NCBI GenBank assembly: GCA_021234155.1
Contig: JAJEKV010000298.1
Location: 186,001-250,000 of the forward strand
Direction: 5' to 3'
Source: Isoetes taiwanensis
Taxonomy: Eukaryota; Streptophyta; Lycopodiopsida; Isoetales; Isoetaceae
Length of the DNA stretch: 64,000 nucleotides
The position numbers were made by a program, and so were the translations under genes. Under the pieces are notes generated by a model. The model saw only the letters and a program-made list of their open reading frames with translations. It was not told where the DNA came from and did no database searches. This document shows, one piece after another, positions 30,741-43,000 of this stretch (positions within the stretch are counted from its first letter, which is position 1; every line of letters starts with the position of its first letter).

Positions 30741-32043
30741 TTCCTCCGCTTGATTCTTCGGAGGCGACGAGCCTCTTTCTCTGTGGGTTGCTCGTCCTGA
30801 TCCTCCTCTGCTTGATCCTCCTGCTCCTGCGTCATTACTCATTGGATTCTCTTTCATATAGCTTGTAGCATCTGCAGCAACTTTTAAATCACTAAGCCAG
30901 GGAATGAGTTCTATGACAAGGAATTTGTCTCAAGATAAAAATGGTGCCCAAGAGGAATGACATATGAAGCTTCCTGCAGGATTCAAAGTGTCCTCATCAT
31001 GGATTAGGACTGTTAGTACTCTGGATACTCTTTCCATACCACAGCTAATGATTTCACAAACAATCCTTTTCTGGTCCAGTAGGGCATGTGGAAGAGACCA
31101 GCTCTTGACTGTAATAAAACTTAGGTTTTATGGCGAAAACATTGCAGATATGAGAAAATGGCGCCAGACGGTTTTTGGTGTATCTCCCTCATTGGGTGTC
31201 AGATTGGAGCGATTTTTGGTGCGTTGGAAAGCTGTCTCAGTGAGAACTCCATTGGTGTATGGCATTAGATATTTCAGCACCTCTAGCTATGCCGGATTGC
31301 AGCACTTCCATTTCGGTCTCCATGACAAACCCTAGTGTGTTTTCTTCATGTGCTTTACCTTCTGAGGTAAGCTCTCTTATTTTGAATAGCTCCAACTTTG
31401 CTGCATCCGGGGTAGTGCTTCTACTATCCCTTATTGCATTTCCCATCTGGTTGCATTTCCCTTATTCCTAAGTGCAAAGAGCCTAAAACTATCTCGGATT
31501 GGCGCCCTATAACTTTGCTATCTACGGTGTACAAGATCTTTGCTAAGGCCTTGGCAGAGAAAGTGAGGGATATCTTGGTAGTCTATCTCCTTCACATAGT
31601 CAGGATTTTTACCTAAGCATTGTATTCTTGATAATGTGGCCGTAGCTAATGAGGGGATGTATTGGGCGCGTCTTAAGGGTCAGCACATTGTATATCTCAA
31701 ATTGGATTTTGCTAAAGCCTATGACAGTATAGATTGGAATTTCCTACAAAAATGCCTTCTGACATTGGGATTTGGAGCGTCGTTTACTAGAGATGTTATG
31801 AAGCTCCATCTTTCTGCTCGATTTACTGTGCTTTTTCAGGGAGAACCGTCGGCTGTGTTTCCTGTTGGTAAAGGAGTTCGACAAGGATGTCCCCTTGCCC
31901 CGTTATTGTTCACTATTGTGGAAGAGGTATTGTCCCAGCTATTCTCTTCAGCTACTCAAGATGGCGTAATTCAGGGATTGACTATGGAGGATGGTTCTCA
32001 AGAAGTGTGTAATCGGGTATTTTGCATGATGTTTGTAGACATT
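30741..32043 (+). repeat. Direct duplication, copy 2 (1.3 kb)
   Basis: Second copy of 28505-29793. The H3-like homology is cut at 30741, after the codons for 'RRLRRIKRRK' on the minus strand, so only the first about 33 codons of that gene were copied. Offset between copies rises from 2236 to 2250 bases through small indels. Confidence 0.92.
31420..32043 (+). pseudogene. L1-type LINE reverse transcriptase fragment, copy 2
   Basis: Same blocks as copy 1 ('SLIPKCKEPKTISDWRPITL', 'FAKAYDSIDWNFLQKCLLTL', 'VRQGCPLAPLLF') and the same stop between them, so the stop predates the duplication. After 'FVDI' the two copies diverge. Confidence 0.85.
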
Positions 32044-32465
32044 TTGCATGATTTTTTTAAAGCGCGTATAAAAATCTGTTGGACCATTATGGGGCTCGCG
32101 AGCGTTATCTGGTCATAACCCAAAAGAAACACCTCCGAAGACAGCAGCGCCCCTTTTGATTTTTTGGCCTGATGTTATCTGTTCACCCTCGGGAGACGTG
32201 CCCCCTAGGGTATTTGGGAGGTGCCCGATCCATTGGAGCCATTTTTGCCTTCATCCGAGCTACCTACAAAAAGTTATAGCCCTTCCAAACTTGGGTCCTC
32301 TAGTCGCCCTAACTTCTTAAGAACTTACAGTTTATTACATTAACCTAGCACAAAACCAAACATCAAAGAGCTAGACAATCACACTAGCTTAAACTCCCTC
32401 CTAACTACCGAAGCTAACGAGTTAGGGTTTGTCGATGCTATGATTTCGAAAAACCGAAATCACGC
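32044..32465 (-). other. Internal stub of a minus-strand LTR element
   Basis: No coding sequence recognised. It lies downstream (minus strand) of a primer-binding site and is cut by the duplicated block at 32043. Confidence 0.4.
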
Positions 32466-32477
32466 GGCTCGATACCA
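32466..32477 (-). promoter_or_regulatory. Primer-binding site complementary to initiator tRNA-Met, minus strand
   Basis: On the minus strand TGGTATCGAGCC follows an LTR end (GTCACA) with one spacer base. The standard site is TGGTATCAGAGCC; one base of the CAG is missing, as at many other CAG sites in this window. Confidence 0.65.
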
Positions 32478-32478
32478 C

Positions 32479-33551
32479 TGTGACGCTCCCCTGAATATAT
32501 AACGACACCGAAGCCCGATACATACATACGGGACTTTCCCTCCCATGGCGACCATCTCGCCATGAAGCAGTGGCCCCTTTCTATCCGGGCCTAGAAGATG
32601 AAAGTGAAGGACACAGAGGGGTCATTCGGCCCACGCCTTCAATGGGACTCCTAAGTCGCGGAAGCATGAATACAAGGTTAGCACACATCATCAAAGCTGA
32701 AGGTGGGCTTTTTATCTTACAAGCCAGAACACCCAGCCAATCATTGAAGCCTAAATGGGCAACTGCCGAAATCCTGCAATCAGTTTGCAAGGATTCTAGC
32801 TCAATGATTTTCCTGTGCATGCCGTCATGATTCAGACAACATATCACAGTTTGAACTGCTCCATTAGGCGCCTGACATCTGAGTTTGTTGAAGCCCAAAT
32901 TCCAGAGATCAGGGATCCAAAGCAAATCAATTCGATCTTGCTCTTCATTGTTTTGATTGGTCTGCAAGCAATTACGGATTTCTATTAGTACATGATGTCA
33001 GTTAATAAACCATTTGTGCTTCTCTTTAACAATAAACACAGCCACCAACATTGATCACGTATAAGGACATTATTAACAATCACCAAGGATCTGTCCATAG
33101 GTTACAATATGTGTTATTATTTATGACTAAGACAGACCTAATCTGATGTACATAGGTCTCAGCTCTGATTCATCCACACTCACAGCCGAAATCATTAAGA
33201 GGAAAGCATAAAATAATGCTAGAAATATAACAACCAAATAGTAACTTGTTCTTGAAAATAAACCACGAAAATGAGCAATTTAACTTACCAAGTGAGAACC
33301 AAATAATCGATTCCATACTCAGGCAAACTAAACAGCCAGATTCTCAAGTTGATTTTCAATATATCATAGGAAGACTTGTATTTTCAAATAAAACAGAAGA
33401 CTTACAGCTTAGACTTGATAACATGGAGGGGGTCAAGTAGTTGGTCCCAAACCATAGTCATCATGTCCTATACCCAAATTTTTTTATGCAGATAGAAAGC
33501 AAAAAAATGTAATTAGTAGAAAATCCCGTATAAAGCTTAAAAGCCATAGAA
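32479..33551 (-). repeat. Probable LTR remnant in minus orientation, outer end not found
   Basis: The edge TGTGACGCTCCCC at 32479 is the reverse complement of an LTR end and directly adjoins the primer site. Where the LTR stops on the other side is not clear. The minus-strand frame 32581-32967 lies in it and shows no domain I know. Confidence 0.45.
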
Positions 33552-33555
33552 TGTA

Positions 33556-33877
33556 GGGTGAAAGCATGCTACGGTGTACCACTTTTGGAACCCTCAAAAG
33601 TACCACCACTGGGTACTTTTAACACTGGTGCTTTTTGTTTTTTCTTCCCATTAAAATCAATTCAAAATTTTTGGATTGAAGGTCAATAACATGTTAATCT
33701 ATAGTATTAGTGGGTAAAAATATTATTAAAGATTAAAATGAATGAATCAACTCTCAAACTTGTTGCTTATTGAGACATTTATGCAAGTTCCCAGTACCCA
33801 GTGCTGGGTACTTTTCTGGGTAGTTTTGCACTCCCTAAAAAGAACTTTAGATGGTACACCCTAGCATGCTTTCACCC
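33556..33877. mobile_element. 322-bp MITE with 26-bp terminal inverted repeats
   Basis: The left end GGGTGAAAGCATGCTACGG is matched in inverted form at the right end (33852-33877) with one mismatch in 26. It is flanked by TGTA on both sides (33552-33555 and 33878-33881). There is no coding capacity. The interior holds further palindromes, such as GTACCCAGTGCTGGGTAC near 33807. Four-base TGTA flanks do not fit the usual target sizes of plant superfamilies. Confidence 0.85.
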
Positions 33878-33881
33878 TGTA

Positions 33882-35428
33882 CAGGCCCTTCATCCTAAGT
33901 GAAGATCAAGTATTTGATCCCAAGCATATTAGGACACATACATTCTAATTTATTTCACCAGTACACAAACAGAGACAAAGAAATTATAATTTATAGAGAC
34001 AAGGTGGCTTAGGTTATCTGTCCTAGAACAGATAAATAGAAGTTCTAGTATATATACTAACTTCCTGCTAGGATCTAATCTAGCAGCAAACTTACTCCAG
34101 ACAATAACACTCGCTAAAGCCTGAGAATGTGTCTATCCTGGCGTGACCCAGGCCCAAGCCATTATGCCTAGCTAGAGAGGAAAATACAGATATAGACATG
34201 CGTATGAAGTTGAACGACCACCAACTTATTTTAGTTAACAAGCCTCAGAAATCTCAAAGACTAGGGTGAACCCAAAGAAGACCAAGTATTTGATCCCAAG
34301 TCGAGACAACCACTAGTAATGAAAAGCTAAGACATGCAGGAAAGGAATGATTTTCGCATTAAGCTGATTATTCCTAGCCATAAATGAGTAAATAGATGAC
34401 AAAAACACAAACTAACAAAATCAGCAATTTTAGATATTTAAGAATCCGAAATATTACAGGGTTTTCCAGATTTCACCAACGAATGGGCCTAATGGTGCAC
34501 CACACCTATTTCTAAAAGCATTTAATAGCCTAAAATAGGAGGTGTTGAGGCATAAGATAAACTGGACGAAATTGTGGTGCCCAAGCAAATAAATCAACAT
34601 GACTTAATGCTCACAAAAAGGGTCTGCATGTTTAGACTCAAATCTTAACCTACACTTTACGTTGCAAAAAGGTAGATATGGAAAAGCATGCAAACACAGG
34701 ACCCACCTGTATAAATTACAGCCATACTAAAGCATTGCTTTCAGCTTCTTTAAGGCTGATTTTGAGCTGATACATGTCTGTCTTAGAGGATGCTAGACAG
34801 ATTTTCTGTTTTTCAGAGTAAAGCCACTAAAAAGACTAGCAGACTGTCATCTTAATCTATAACAAAGGGCTCATGCTGTCCTAATAACATAAACCAGAAA
34901 TATTTAAGAGTATAAGGGCAAAGATACAACAAAATACAAAGGTCCCCAAATTGAGACAACTTCCGTGTATAATAAGCATTTCTTGGACAGATCCATCCAT
35001 CCAAGGAAATCATGCTTGCACGTCATTATCAACATCTTCAACACAAAAAGATGGGTTCAACATGTTACCTGCAGTCAAACCAATTACAAATTAGCCTAAG
35101 AAGGGTAAATGTAAAGCAACTAGCAGGTAAGCGAAGAAGAACCCAGTTTTCATCCTTTTCCTTTTGTGCAAAAGAGAAAAACTAGGAACCATGAACAACA
35201 TGATAATGTTGTAATTACAAGCAATGTGCTTAAGTAAAAATAGAACCGAACTACAATCATTCTATTGTTAAAAGAAATAGCATAACATGGTCTACTTGCA
35301 CCAATTCTAAGCGCAACATCCTACTCGATTGGTATATTACATCAGCAAGTAGAACCACCAGAAAAACATCCGGGATTTTTATAACAATATCTAGTGTTAA
35401 TCATGAATTATTAAAACTGATTGTGACC
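33882..35428. other. Non-coding region without recognised features
   Basis: AT-rich, stop-dense in all frames, no repeats in common with the rest of the window apart from a short motif (AAGTATTTGATCCCAAG) at about 33907 and 34284. It may be intron or downstream sequence of the exon at 35429. Confidence 0.5.
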
Positions 35429-35662
35429 TCATTTGAAGCGTCCTCCAAGCCGGAAGGGCCTCATCTTGTAAGCACACATGGCTTCTAGATTGTCATAGGC
35501 AGGGCTCACATTTTCAGCTTTTATATTGGCTCTAGTGGGTCTTTGGACATTGGATACATCTTCGATAACATTTTGAACCTGGAAATTAGACCCAAGATTC
35601 GAAGTGCAGCTTTGCTTCTCATTTTTCCCCCGGTCGTGACAAGCCTCTCTTTGGACCCATTT
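35429..35662 (-). CDS. Possible last exon of a host gene
   Basis: On the minus strand a frame of 77 codons without ATG is open from 35662 and ends in TGA at 35429-35431. It includes 'NVIEDVSNVQRPTRANIK' and 'LEAMCAYKMRPFRLGGRFK'. A 3' splice site (TAATTTCCAG) precedes codon Val at about 35579, so the exon may begin there. A stretch upstream (35834-35719) after another AG-ending pyrimidine tract is also open ('VFVSHAKVYCVAEIDYLH'), but its phase does not join cleanly. No family recognised. It lies outside the transposon that begins at 35928. Confidence 0.35.
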   Translation of the reverse strand, partial: KWVQREACHDRGKNEKQSCTSNLGSNFQVQNVIEDVSNVQRPTRANIKAENVSPAYDNLEAMCAYKMRPFRLGGRFK

Positions 35663-35918
35663 TTATATAGAGAAAGCCAAGCAAAAGACCATCAGGAATG
35701 GAGCTTACAGTGTTAATCCCGCCAAGACCCATGTATATGATTGTCGGTTCCATACCCAATGCAAATAATCAATTTCGGCCACACAATAGACCTTCGCATG
35801 TGATACAAAGACGGTAAATGGTGACCTAAAAGGCAGCCAGGCACAAAACATGGTTATCCTTCCAAAATGGTTACGTGGTGAGAAACCTCCCTTATTTTGG
35901 AAGCTATAAATGCAAGCG

Positions 35919-35927
35919 TCTAAGTCA
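35919..35927 (+). repeat. Left 9-bp target-site duplication of the Mutator-like element
   Basis: TCTAAGTCA; the partner TCTAAGTCC is at 62962-62970 (one mismatch at the last base). Confidence 0.65.
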
Positions 35928-36128
35928 GGCTCGGGATACTTTTACCCTTGATTCGGGTGATCCCGGAGATAAATTTACCGCCTCGGGATCCCGGTCTCTC
36001 GACGGGTCCGTTCGGAGACCCCCGTTTCGAGGTAATGGTGATTTACCACGTCGGCCCGGACCATCCCCGGGCCGTCAAACCCCGGTAATCAATCGGCCGC
36101 CCGTCCGCCTCGAGAGATCCTCGCCTCC
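35928..36128 (+). repeat. Left terminal inverted repeat, outer segment
   Basis: Outer 200 bases of the left arm; the outer 130 match the right end in inverted orientation. Interrupted at 36128 by an LTR. Confidence 0.8.
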
Positions 36129-38514
36129 TGGATTCTTTGCCACATTTTGTGGCAAAGAAGAGGAAATTGTACAACACAAGAAGAAGACAAGCTGCCAATG
36201 CTGATTTTAAGTGATTACACTCTTGAAGGATTATTTTGTTTCGGATCATTGAAGAATTTTTTGATGAAGACTAAGGAAGGACATTCATGGAAGCTATTTC
36301 ATTAGATCAAATTAAATGGTCACAAGGAGCAAGAAAAAAGTCAAGTCATCATATTTGAGCAAACAAGAGAGCAAAGGACACAAACATTTACTTTGAAGAC
36401 ATAAGAAGGTTTTGAAGACCCCCAAGAGTTCCATGGTATGTGCAAAATAACTCTAGATCAAGTTCATATTGAGGCAAATTCCTATACCATTATTTCACCC
36501 CATACCACCTTCTTTCCTTGATTTCCAAGTTGGTACATCCTCAATCAACCTTGTTTTCCAATTGACAACATTTTTGTCTAGCCAAAAGCTTCACTCTCAT
36601 CTCTTCCATAACTCCATACATTCATTTCCATGATAAGCTTCCAAAAAGAAAAATGGTCAAGAAATTTGCAAAAGTTATGCATAAAGGTGGCATTGTGCCA
36701 ACGTGATAACCTTGGAAGCCACCTCACATCTCCATCATTCCTCATCATCACTTACATCATACTCCCTCCATCCCCAAGTTCAAAAATAAAAATTGGCTAA
36801 AGGGCTTCCATTTTTCAAGTTGATTATGATTCTATGTAATATTGCCACTTGGGAGTGCCATGTCATTTGCACACCATCCTCCTCATCATCATATATGCCA
36901 TACACGTGTCATCCACATCCATAAGTTGAAAAGTTTTTGGCTAGACAAAAAATTGAGTCAAGATACATTGCCATGTCATTTGCCTAGTCATCACCATTGC
37001 CATGTCATATGCCATCACAATTGCCTAGTCATTTTTTTTGCCATATTTCACATCCTATGGTTAAGCTATGCAAAAAATTATTCCTAGCAAAAGATTCCAA
37101 TTGAGATGGGAGAATATGCTAATATCCTTTATCTTGGCCTTTGGATTATTGCCTTGAGATTCGTGCCTTTCTATAAAAATAAAAAAAAAAAAATTTCCTA
37201 TTCTACCCCACCTAGCATTTTCTACCTCCCCCCTGCCAGCTCATCCACCAATCCACACCCTCCACGTGGCACCATGGGGCATGGGGGCCGGGCACGGGCC
37301 GGTTCCCCCTTCATAATGGCACGTTTATTCGGAAGAAATTGCGGTAAAACTCCTTTTATACACTAGTCTGCTTTTTCTAAACATGCCTGTGGGATATTTG
37401 GACTATTTTTCAAGAACCCTAATTTTCGATGAAGGCCAAGATCCGGAAAATTGGTTGGAATTACCTGCTTAATCATAGCTCTGCACCCTCCATTCACCTA
37501 CACGCATCCATACCGACTCATAAACAAACAAAAATTTGAATTTCAAACAGGAATTTGCCAAGATTTGAACTGAAACAGGGCCGTTTAAGATGGATTGAGA
37601 TCTTGCATTGTTTTCCGGGGGTTGTATGCGTGAAGAACGCGTCGACTTGAAGCTTTTCCGAGGCGGATTGGTGATTCCTAGCTGCATTTGCTCCTCTAGC
37701 CTCCAAATTGGAAGAATTGCGGGCTATTGAGATTATCGACCACTTTTGAGATTATTGACAATTTGATCTGTTTGATTGTTTTTCCTGAGACCATTAGATT
37801 CAGGGAAATTGATGTTGATCTTTTGAATAGCTTCTTGAATGAAAATCTGACCTTAGAAAAAAATTCGTGTGGTGATTGTTCTTGAGTTTAATCCTTGATT
37901 TTCAGAAAACTAAAAAATAATTTAGTTTTGAAATTTTTATGCACTATAACTAGAGGGTATTTCCGAACTGATACACTTGAAAAACAAAAAAAGCCAATTA
38001 GATTTCATATTAGGTAAAAGTTGCTCTCGGGTTCTTGCACAAATGTCCGATAGGAGATTTTAATCAAATTCTACCCTTTAGGTTGTTAATTGCCCGCAAT
38101 TTTAAGTTGCCTTCAATCTAGACACCGTCGAGAGATATCTCAAATTTCCAAAACTAAAAAAACTTGTTCCATCTTCAATCTGCAAAAATAGCTTGTCATT
38201 GCTGCTGGTATTGACCAATTTTTGACCCAAATAAGTGTGATTTTGAGAACCTTGCTTATCTCAGCTCTATCTAGACTTTTGAACACCCATTCCCACATCT
38301 GTTAAGAAGATCTCTATCAAAAATCAATTGATTTGCTTGATTTGATTTTAAATGGCACAAGTTTATGGTCAGACCATTTTTGCTTCGAGGAAGCAATCGA
38401 TCTTGAAATTTCAGTGACTTTTCCAGGTTTTGGTGATTCAGTGTGGTTGCCAAAAGCAACCCTGGAGGTTCTAAACCATTAGGTTGGAGGTTTTGCAAAA
38501 AAAAGCCTTCAACA
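36129..38514 (+). repeat. LTR1, 5' LTR of dimer copy A
   Basis: Begins with a TTTGCCACA..TGTGGCAAA hairpin and ends CCTTCAACA, then TTT and the primer site. A candidate TATA element (TTTATACA) is at about 37355. A run of A after TCTATA near 37175 differs in length between the four LTRs. No coding sequence is recognised inside; short frames here are chance. Confidence 0.9.
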
Positions 38515-38517
38515 TTT

Positions 38518-38537
38518 TGGAGGTTCTACCGAGATTA
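38518..38537 (+). promoter_or_regulatory. Primer-binding site of copy A (tRNA-Gln)
   Basis: TGGAGGTTCTACCGAGATTA, the complement of the tRNA-Gln 3' end, three bases after the LTR. Confidence 0.8.
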
Positions 38538-38560
38538 CTATACTTTGAAGAAGAATTAAT

Positions 38561-40060
38561 GGCACCAAGAAGGGGAAATGATCATCTTGAAGCGCCCAGA
38601 GGCACAAGAAAACCCCCGAGAGTTCTCACATTGCCCCAAGGAATCAATGTATTGGGGAACACTTGTCTCCATCAATCTTATGAGCTTAGTGTGCCGTTCC
38701 TCGCACCAACTTTTGATCCTAGCATAAATGCTAATTATTTTTGAAGGTTTTTGAGGAATATTACCCGGGATTATGGACACAAGAAAGGCCGCAAGCTCTC
38801 TAATTCAAGAAATGTTTCAAGAATGAGGAGGTAAGAGCATGGTTGGATTATGTGACCGCTTTAGGTACTAGAACATGGGAAGATATTGTGCCTAAGTTTC
38901 TAACCAGATTTGGGAAATTGGTTGCCAAGAGAATTAGCTCGGAGCTACACTCATTCCACATCAAGCATGGTGAGACTATTCATCAATATACGTAAAGGTT
39001 TAATGCATATTTGTTAAAATGCCAAACTGAGCATGTCCTCCATCATACTTTGGATTTAGTAGCAGCTTTTATAAATGGATTAAGTGACGGACCTAGGGTG
39101 CACAAGAAGATGACCGTGGATACGGATTCCGAAGGATTTGACACCATACATAAGGCCTTTACTAAAGCTACTGATTAGCAGATGTTTATTTCTCGTTCAA
39201 TTGAACCTATGATGCGATTTACTAATGATCCTTTTTCACCGAATTTGAAGCAGAATACACAACATCAAGTGCCAATCTATGTCGCGGAAGGAGAAAGAAC
39301 TACCAAGGCTGAGGAGGCAATTATCCCTACCGCAGATTCAAAATGAAGTTGCTCAAGATGGTGAGGCATTGGCTGAAGTGACTAAACAACTTCAAGAGTT
39401 GAAGGCATCCAAACCTGAGAAAAGGGTCTTTCCCCCATGCATTCATTGTCTAAGGGATAGTCATTCTTGAAGTTTGTTATTATAGGCCTTGCCTTAAGTG
39501 TGGTAGGAGAGGGCATTATGGTAAAGAATGTCCCGTTTGTACTTTTTGTAAGGGCATAGGTCATCTTGAAGATAAGTGTAGTGTCAAAGAGTATTTTGCT
39601 AGACAAGAGTTAGCCAAAGCAACGTAAAACAAGTGCATCTATCAGTTTTGTGAGTGAAATGGAGGATCAAGAAGAGATTTTGGCTGTACACACTCGAGGA
39701 ATCTTTGGAATCCAAAGGCAAAGAAGCGTAATTTGTAACCAAAGAAGGGAATGCAGTAAAAAAGGTAAAGATTTTGAAGGCAATCAGGTATTATCTCATC
39801 CCCTTGCTCAAAAAGTTGTTCATCAAGATAAGGAGAGGAAAGATGAAATTATTCGTAGTACCACCTCCTCCAGCCCAAAAATTTGCAAGAAAAGATAAAG
39901 AAGGAGAAGATTTGGAGATTTTGCTAAAAATTCTAAGATAAGCATAGACTTACTAACCTTGCTAAGGATTGCTCCCTCTTCTGAAAAAAAAAGTTGTTGA
40001 GTTTAAATGAGGAAAAAGAGGATATGTTTACTAATCATGTTGGTGAGCTTGTATTATCCC
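38561..40060 (+). pseudogene. gag: Gag of copy A, broken
   Basis: Starts 'MAPRRGNDHLEAPRGT', parallel to gag of element 1. Capsid blocks ('EEVRAWLDYV', 'HIKHGETIHQY') and three zinc knuckles (39440-39580, including 'CLKCGRRGHYGKEC') are present but in different frames. The frame changes coincide with CTG or CAG in the reconstructed consensus, for instance at the codons matching 'KGCKLS' near 38786. Copy B is damaged at other bases of the same sites, so the ancestor was probably open. Confidence 0.8.
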
Positions 40061-43000
40061 GGGATGATCTTGATCCGGGGCCTTTACTTGTGTTGCAAAC
40101 ATTGGTAAAAAGGTTCTAACAAAAGTATTATTAGATGGTGGTTCCCCTTTGAATGTGATGCCACATCACATAATGAAATCTTGTGGTTTGGAATGTGATA
40201 GACGAGCACCTATGGTTTTGAAATCATTCTCTAACACAAAAATTCATCCTATAGGGATAATTAGTAGTGTTTTAGTTGACATTGAGGGTATTATTGTGGC
40301 TGCTAGTTTTGTGGTGGTAGCTTTTGAAGGGGTTGATGAGAATACTGATATTTATGATCTACTTTTGGGCAGGAAATGGTTGTTCTTTGTGGATGCAAGG
40401 CCGTGTGGTCCAAGGGAGAATGTATTATTTCAGATGGGAAAAGAAAGTGACTCTCTACAACAGTGGTTGGAGAACCTGAGGCCTTAAATTTCTTAGAGAT
40501 AGACATGCTATCCCAAAATCCTTGTGGAGAATATGAGATTTCTGTTCCTACAATTACAACATGTTCAATAGAAGAGGGTAAGCTAAAAAAAATCTGGGTG
40601 AACATGCATACATGTGGTTTGATGGAGGTATATCAAAAAATTGAATGTTGCCGCTTCTTACGCAATTATCGAGAGATAACTCTAACAAGCTTTTGGCTAA
40701 AAGTTGGCAGAATTTACTCGGGGATAACATCAAATGTGGCAGAATACAGAGCTCTATTAGCAGGCTTACAAGAAGCCAAACATTTGGGAATTAATGAGCG
40801 GGTTATATTTGGAGATTCTCAGCTTGTTTGCAAAGCAATTATTGGGAGAATATCACCAAAAGAATCTGGATATGATTTTCTTAGGGATGAAGTTTTGGGA
40901 GAATTATTGGATTTCAAAAGATGGGAGATACATCATATACCAAGGGGTTTAATTCAGAGGCTGATGCACTTTGCGAAGTGTTCTATTAGAGCATCTAGCT
41001 GAAGGTGCCATCAATGAGGAAGAATTGAGAGGGAAAGAATTACAGCAGTTGTATCCCATATTAGTGATTAATGCTAGTGAGGAAAAAAAGCCCGAGGCTG
41101 AAGATAAAAAGAATAATCGGGGAAAGGACTCTTTATGTAGGGGATTTATTTCGGGGAAGAGGATGAGAGTAGGGTAAGAGATTTTTTTGAAGAATGGAGT
41201 GATGTATTTGCTTGGGATTATGATGAGCTGAAAAGGGGTTGACAAGAAGATTTGTGAATTTGAGATAAAAACAAAGGAAGGAGTTAAGCCAGTAATACAA
41301 AAACCGAGGAGGATAAATGGATCATTGATGACCTTGATTAGGGAAGAATTGAATAGGATGAAGGATCTTTGGGGTAATAGCAGAAATTATGAATCGGAAT
41401 GGTTATCTTGTATAGTACCATTTGAGAAAAAGAATAAGACAATTAGGATATGCATTGATTATAGGGAGCTCAACAAAGCCACAATTAAGGACCTATTATC
41501 CTCTACCTTTTTTAGAGGAAGTGCTATATATCTTGATGCAAGGAAATGTTTTCATTCTTGGATGGTTTTCAGGTTTCAATCAAATCAAAGCATAAAGGAG
41601 GAGGATCAACCAAAGACTGCTTTCATTACACCTTGGGGTAATTTTGCAATGAAAAAAATGCCTTTTGGACTAATGAATGCTCCCCGCCACTTTTTCGAGA
41701 GAGCTATGGACACTATTTTCAAGGAGATGCCATCACAATTACTTCGTGGTGTTTCGGATGATTTGTGTTTAGGCACATTTATCAGAGATCATTTCAGGTT
41801 TGCTAACAAAAATATGTTCATTATGCGGGGGAAGTGGAGTGAGCCTAAATCCTAAGAAATGTGTTTTCTTCTGTTCTAAAGGGGATCTTCTTGGACATGA
41901 GATATCAACTCAAGGGATCCAGTGTGGTGGCTGTAAGGAAATTGGAAGCCTTGAAGAAGTTGACACCACCGTAAAACCCTCAAAAGGTTAAAGGTTTTAT
42001 GGGGATGACAAGTTTTCTTAGGATATATGTGCCTCACTTATCACACATTATTTGTCCTATAGCCAGGGTTGACCGAGGGGTTGGTAAATACTCCAAGGAA
42101 GAGAGTAAGTATATTTTTATAAAATGGGATGATGTTTGCCAGAGAGCTTTTGAGGAAATTATAGAAACCCTTTGCAATCCTACTATTTTAAAGCCTCCTG
42201 ATCTTACAAAAACTTTCACTGCATATATAAGTGTGACCAAGAGAGCCATAGGTATAGCCCCGCTTTCTGTGAACATGGAATTATAGCCTTTTCAAGCAAA
42301 ACTGGTCCGACCTGAGAACTTAGATATCAAAGATTAGAAAAAAGTCTTTGCTGCACTAATGTTCTTATTGGAAAAGCATGGACACTTCATCGCTAATAGT
42401 CATACGAGGGTTTTCATGAAGCAAAACCCATTGACATTATTGTTTGCAAAAAATTTACCAAAGGCAAAGTTATGCGAGATGGGCTTGTAAGGTACAAAAT
42501 TATGATATTGACATTAAAGTAATTAAAGTTCTTGAAGATCCTAGTGCTTATTTGCCTAATATGATGTTTAAGTATGAAGATCAAGAAGGTTTGAATGAGG
42601 AAAATACAACTAACATAGTAGCTTTTTTGGCGGTGAGATGATTGATTGGCGGGTTGACATTAAGAATTTTTTGGAGCATCTTTGAGATACCAAAAGATCC
42701 TGAATAGCACCCGGTGAGGAGGTTCAAGGAAAAGTGTAAAACTTTTAGGCTCATTGAAGGTGTGCTATGCAAGGTGGATAAAGAAGGGTCTTTGCTTTCG
42801 GGTGTGTTGACAAGGGTGAATTTGAATTAATCATAGAGGCATGCCATGAAGGCATTTGTGGAGGCCATTATTTGTAGATACTACACAAAAGAAGATCATG
42901 AGGTCGAGGGTATTTTGGCCAACCTTGTTTAAAGATTGTTATAATAAAATTAAAAGTTGTCATAAGTGCGATTTTTTGGAAAAAGAATATTGCGGCCAAC

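Noticed and set aside
36842-37366. Plus-strand frames in LTR1 and their repeats in LTR2-LTR4
   Set aside because: They lie in LTRs, differ in length between copies because of A-runs and indels, and have no recognisable domain.
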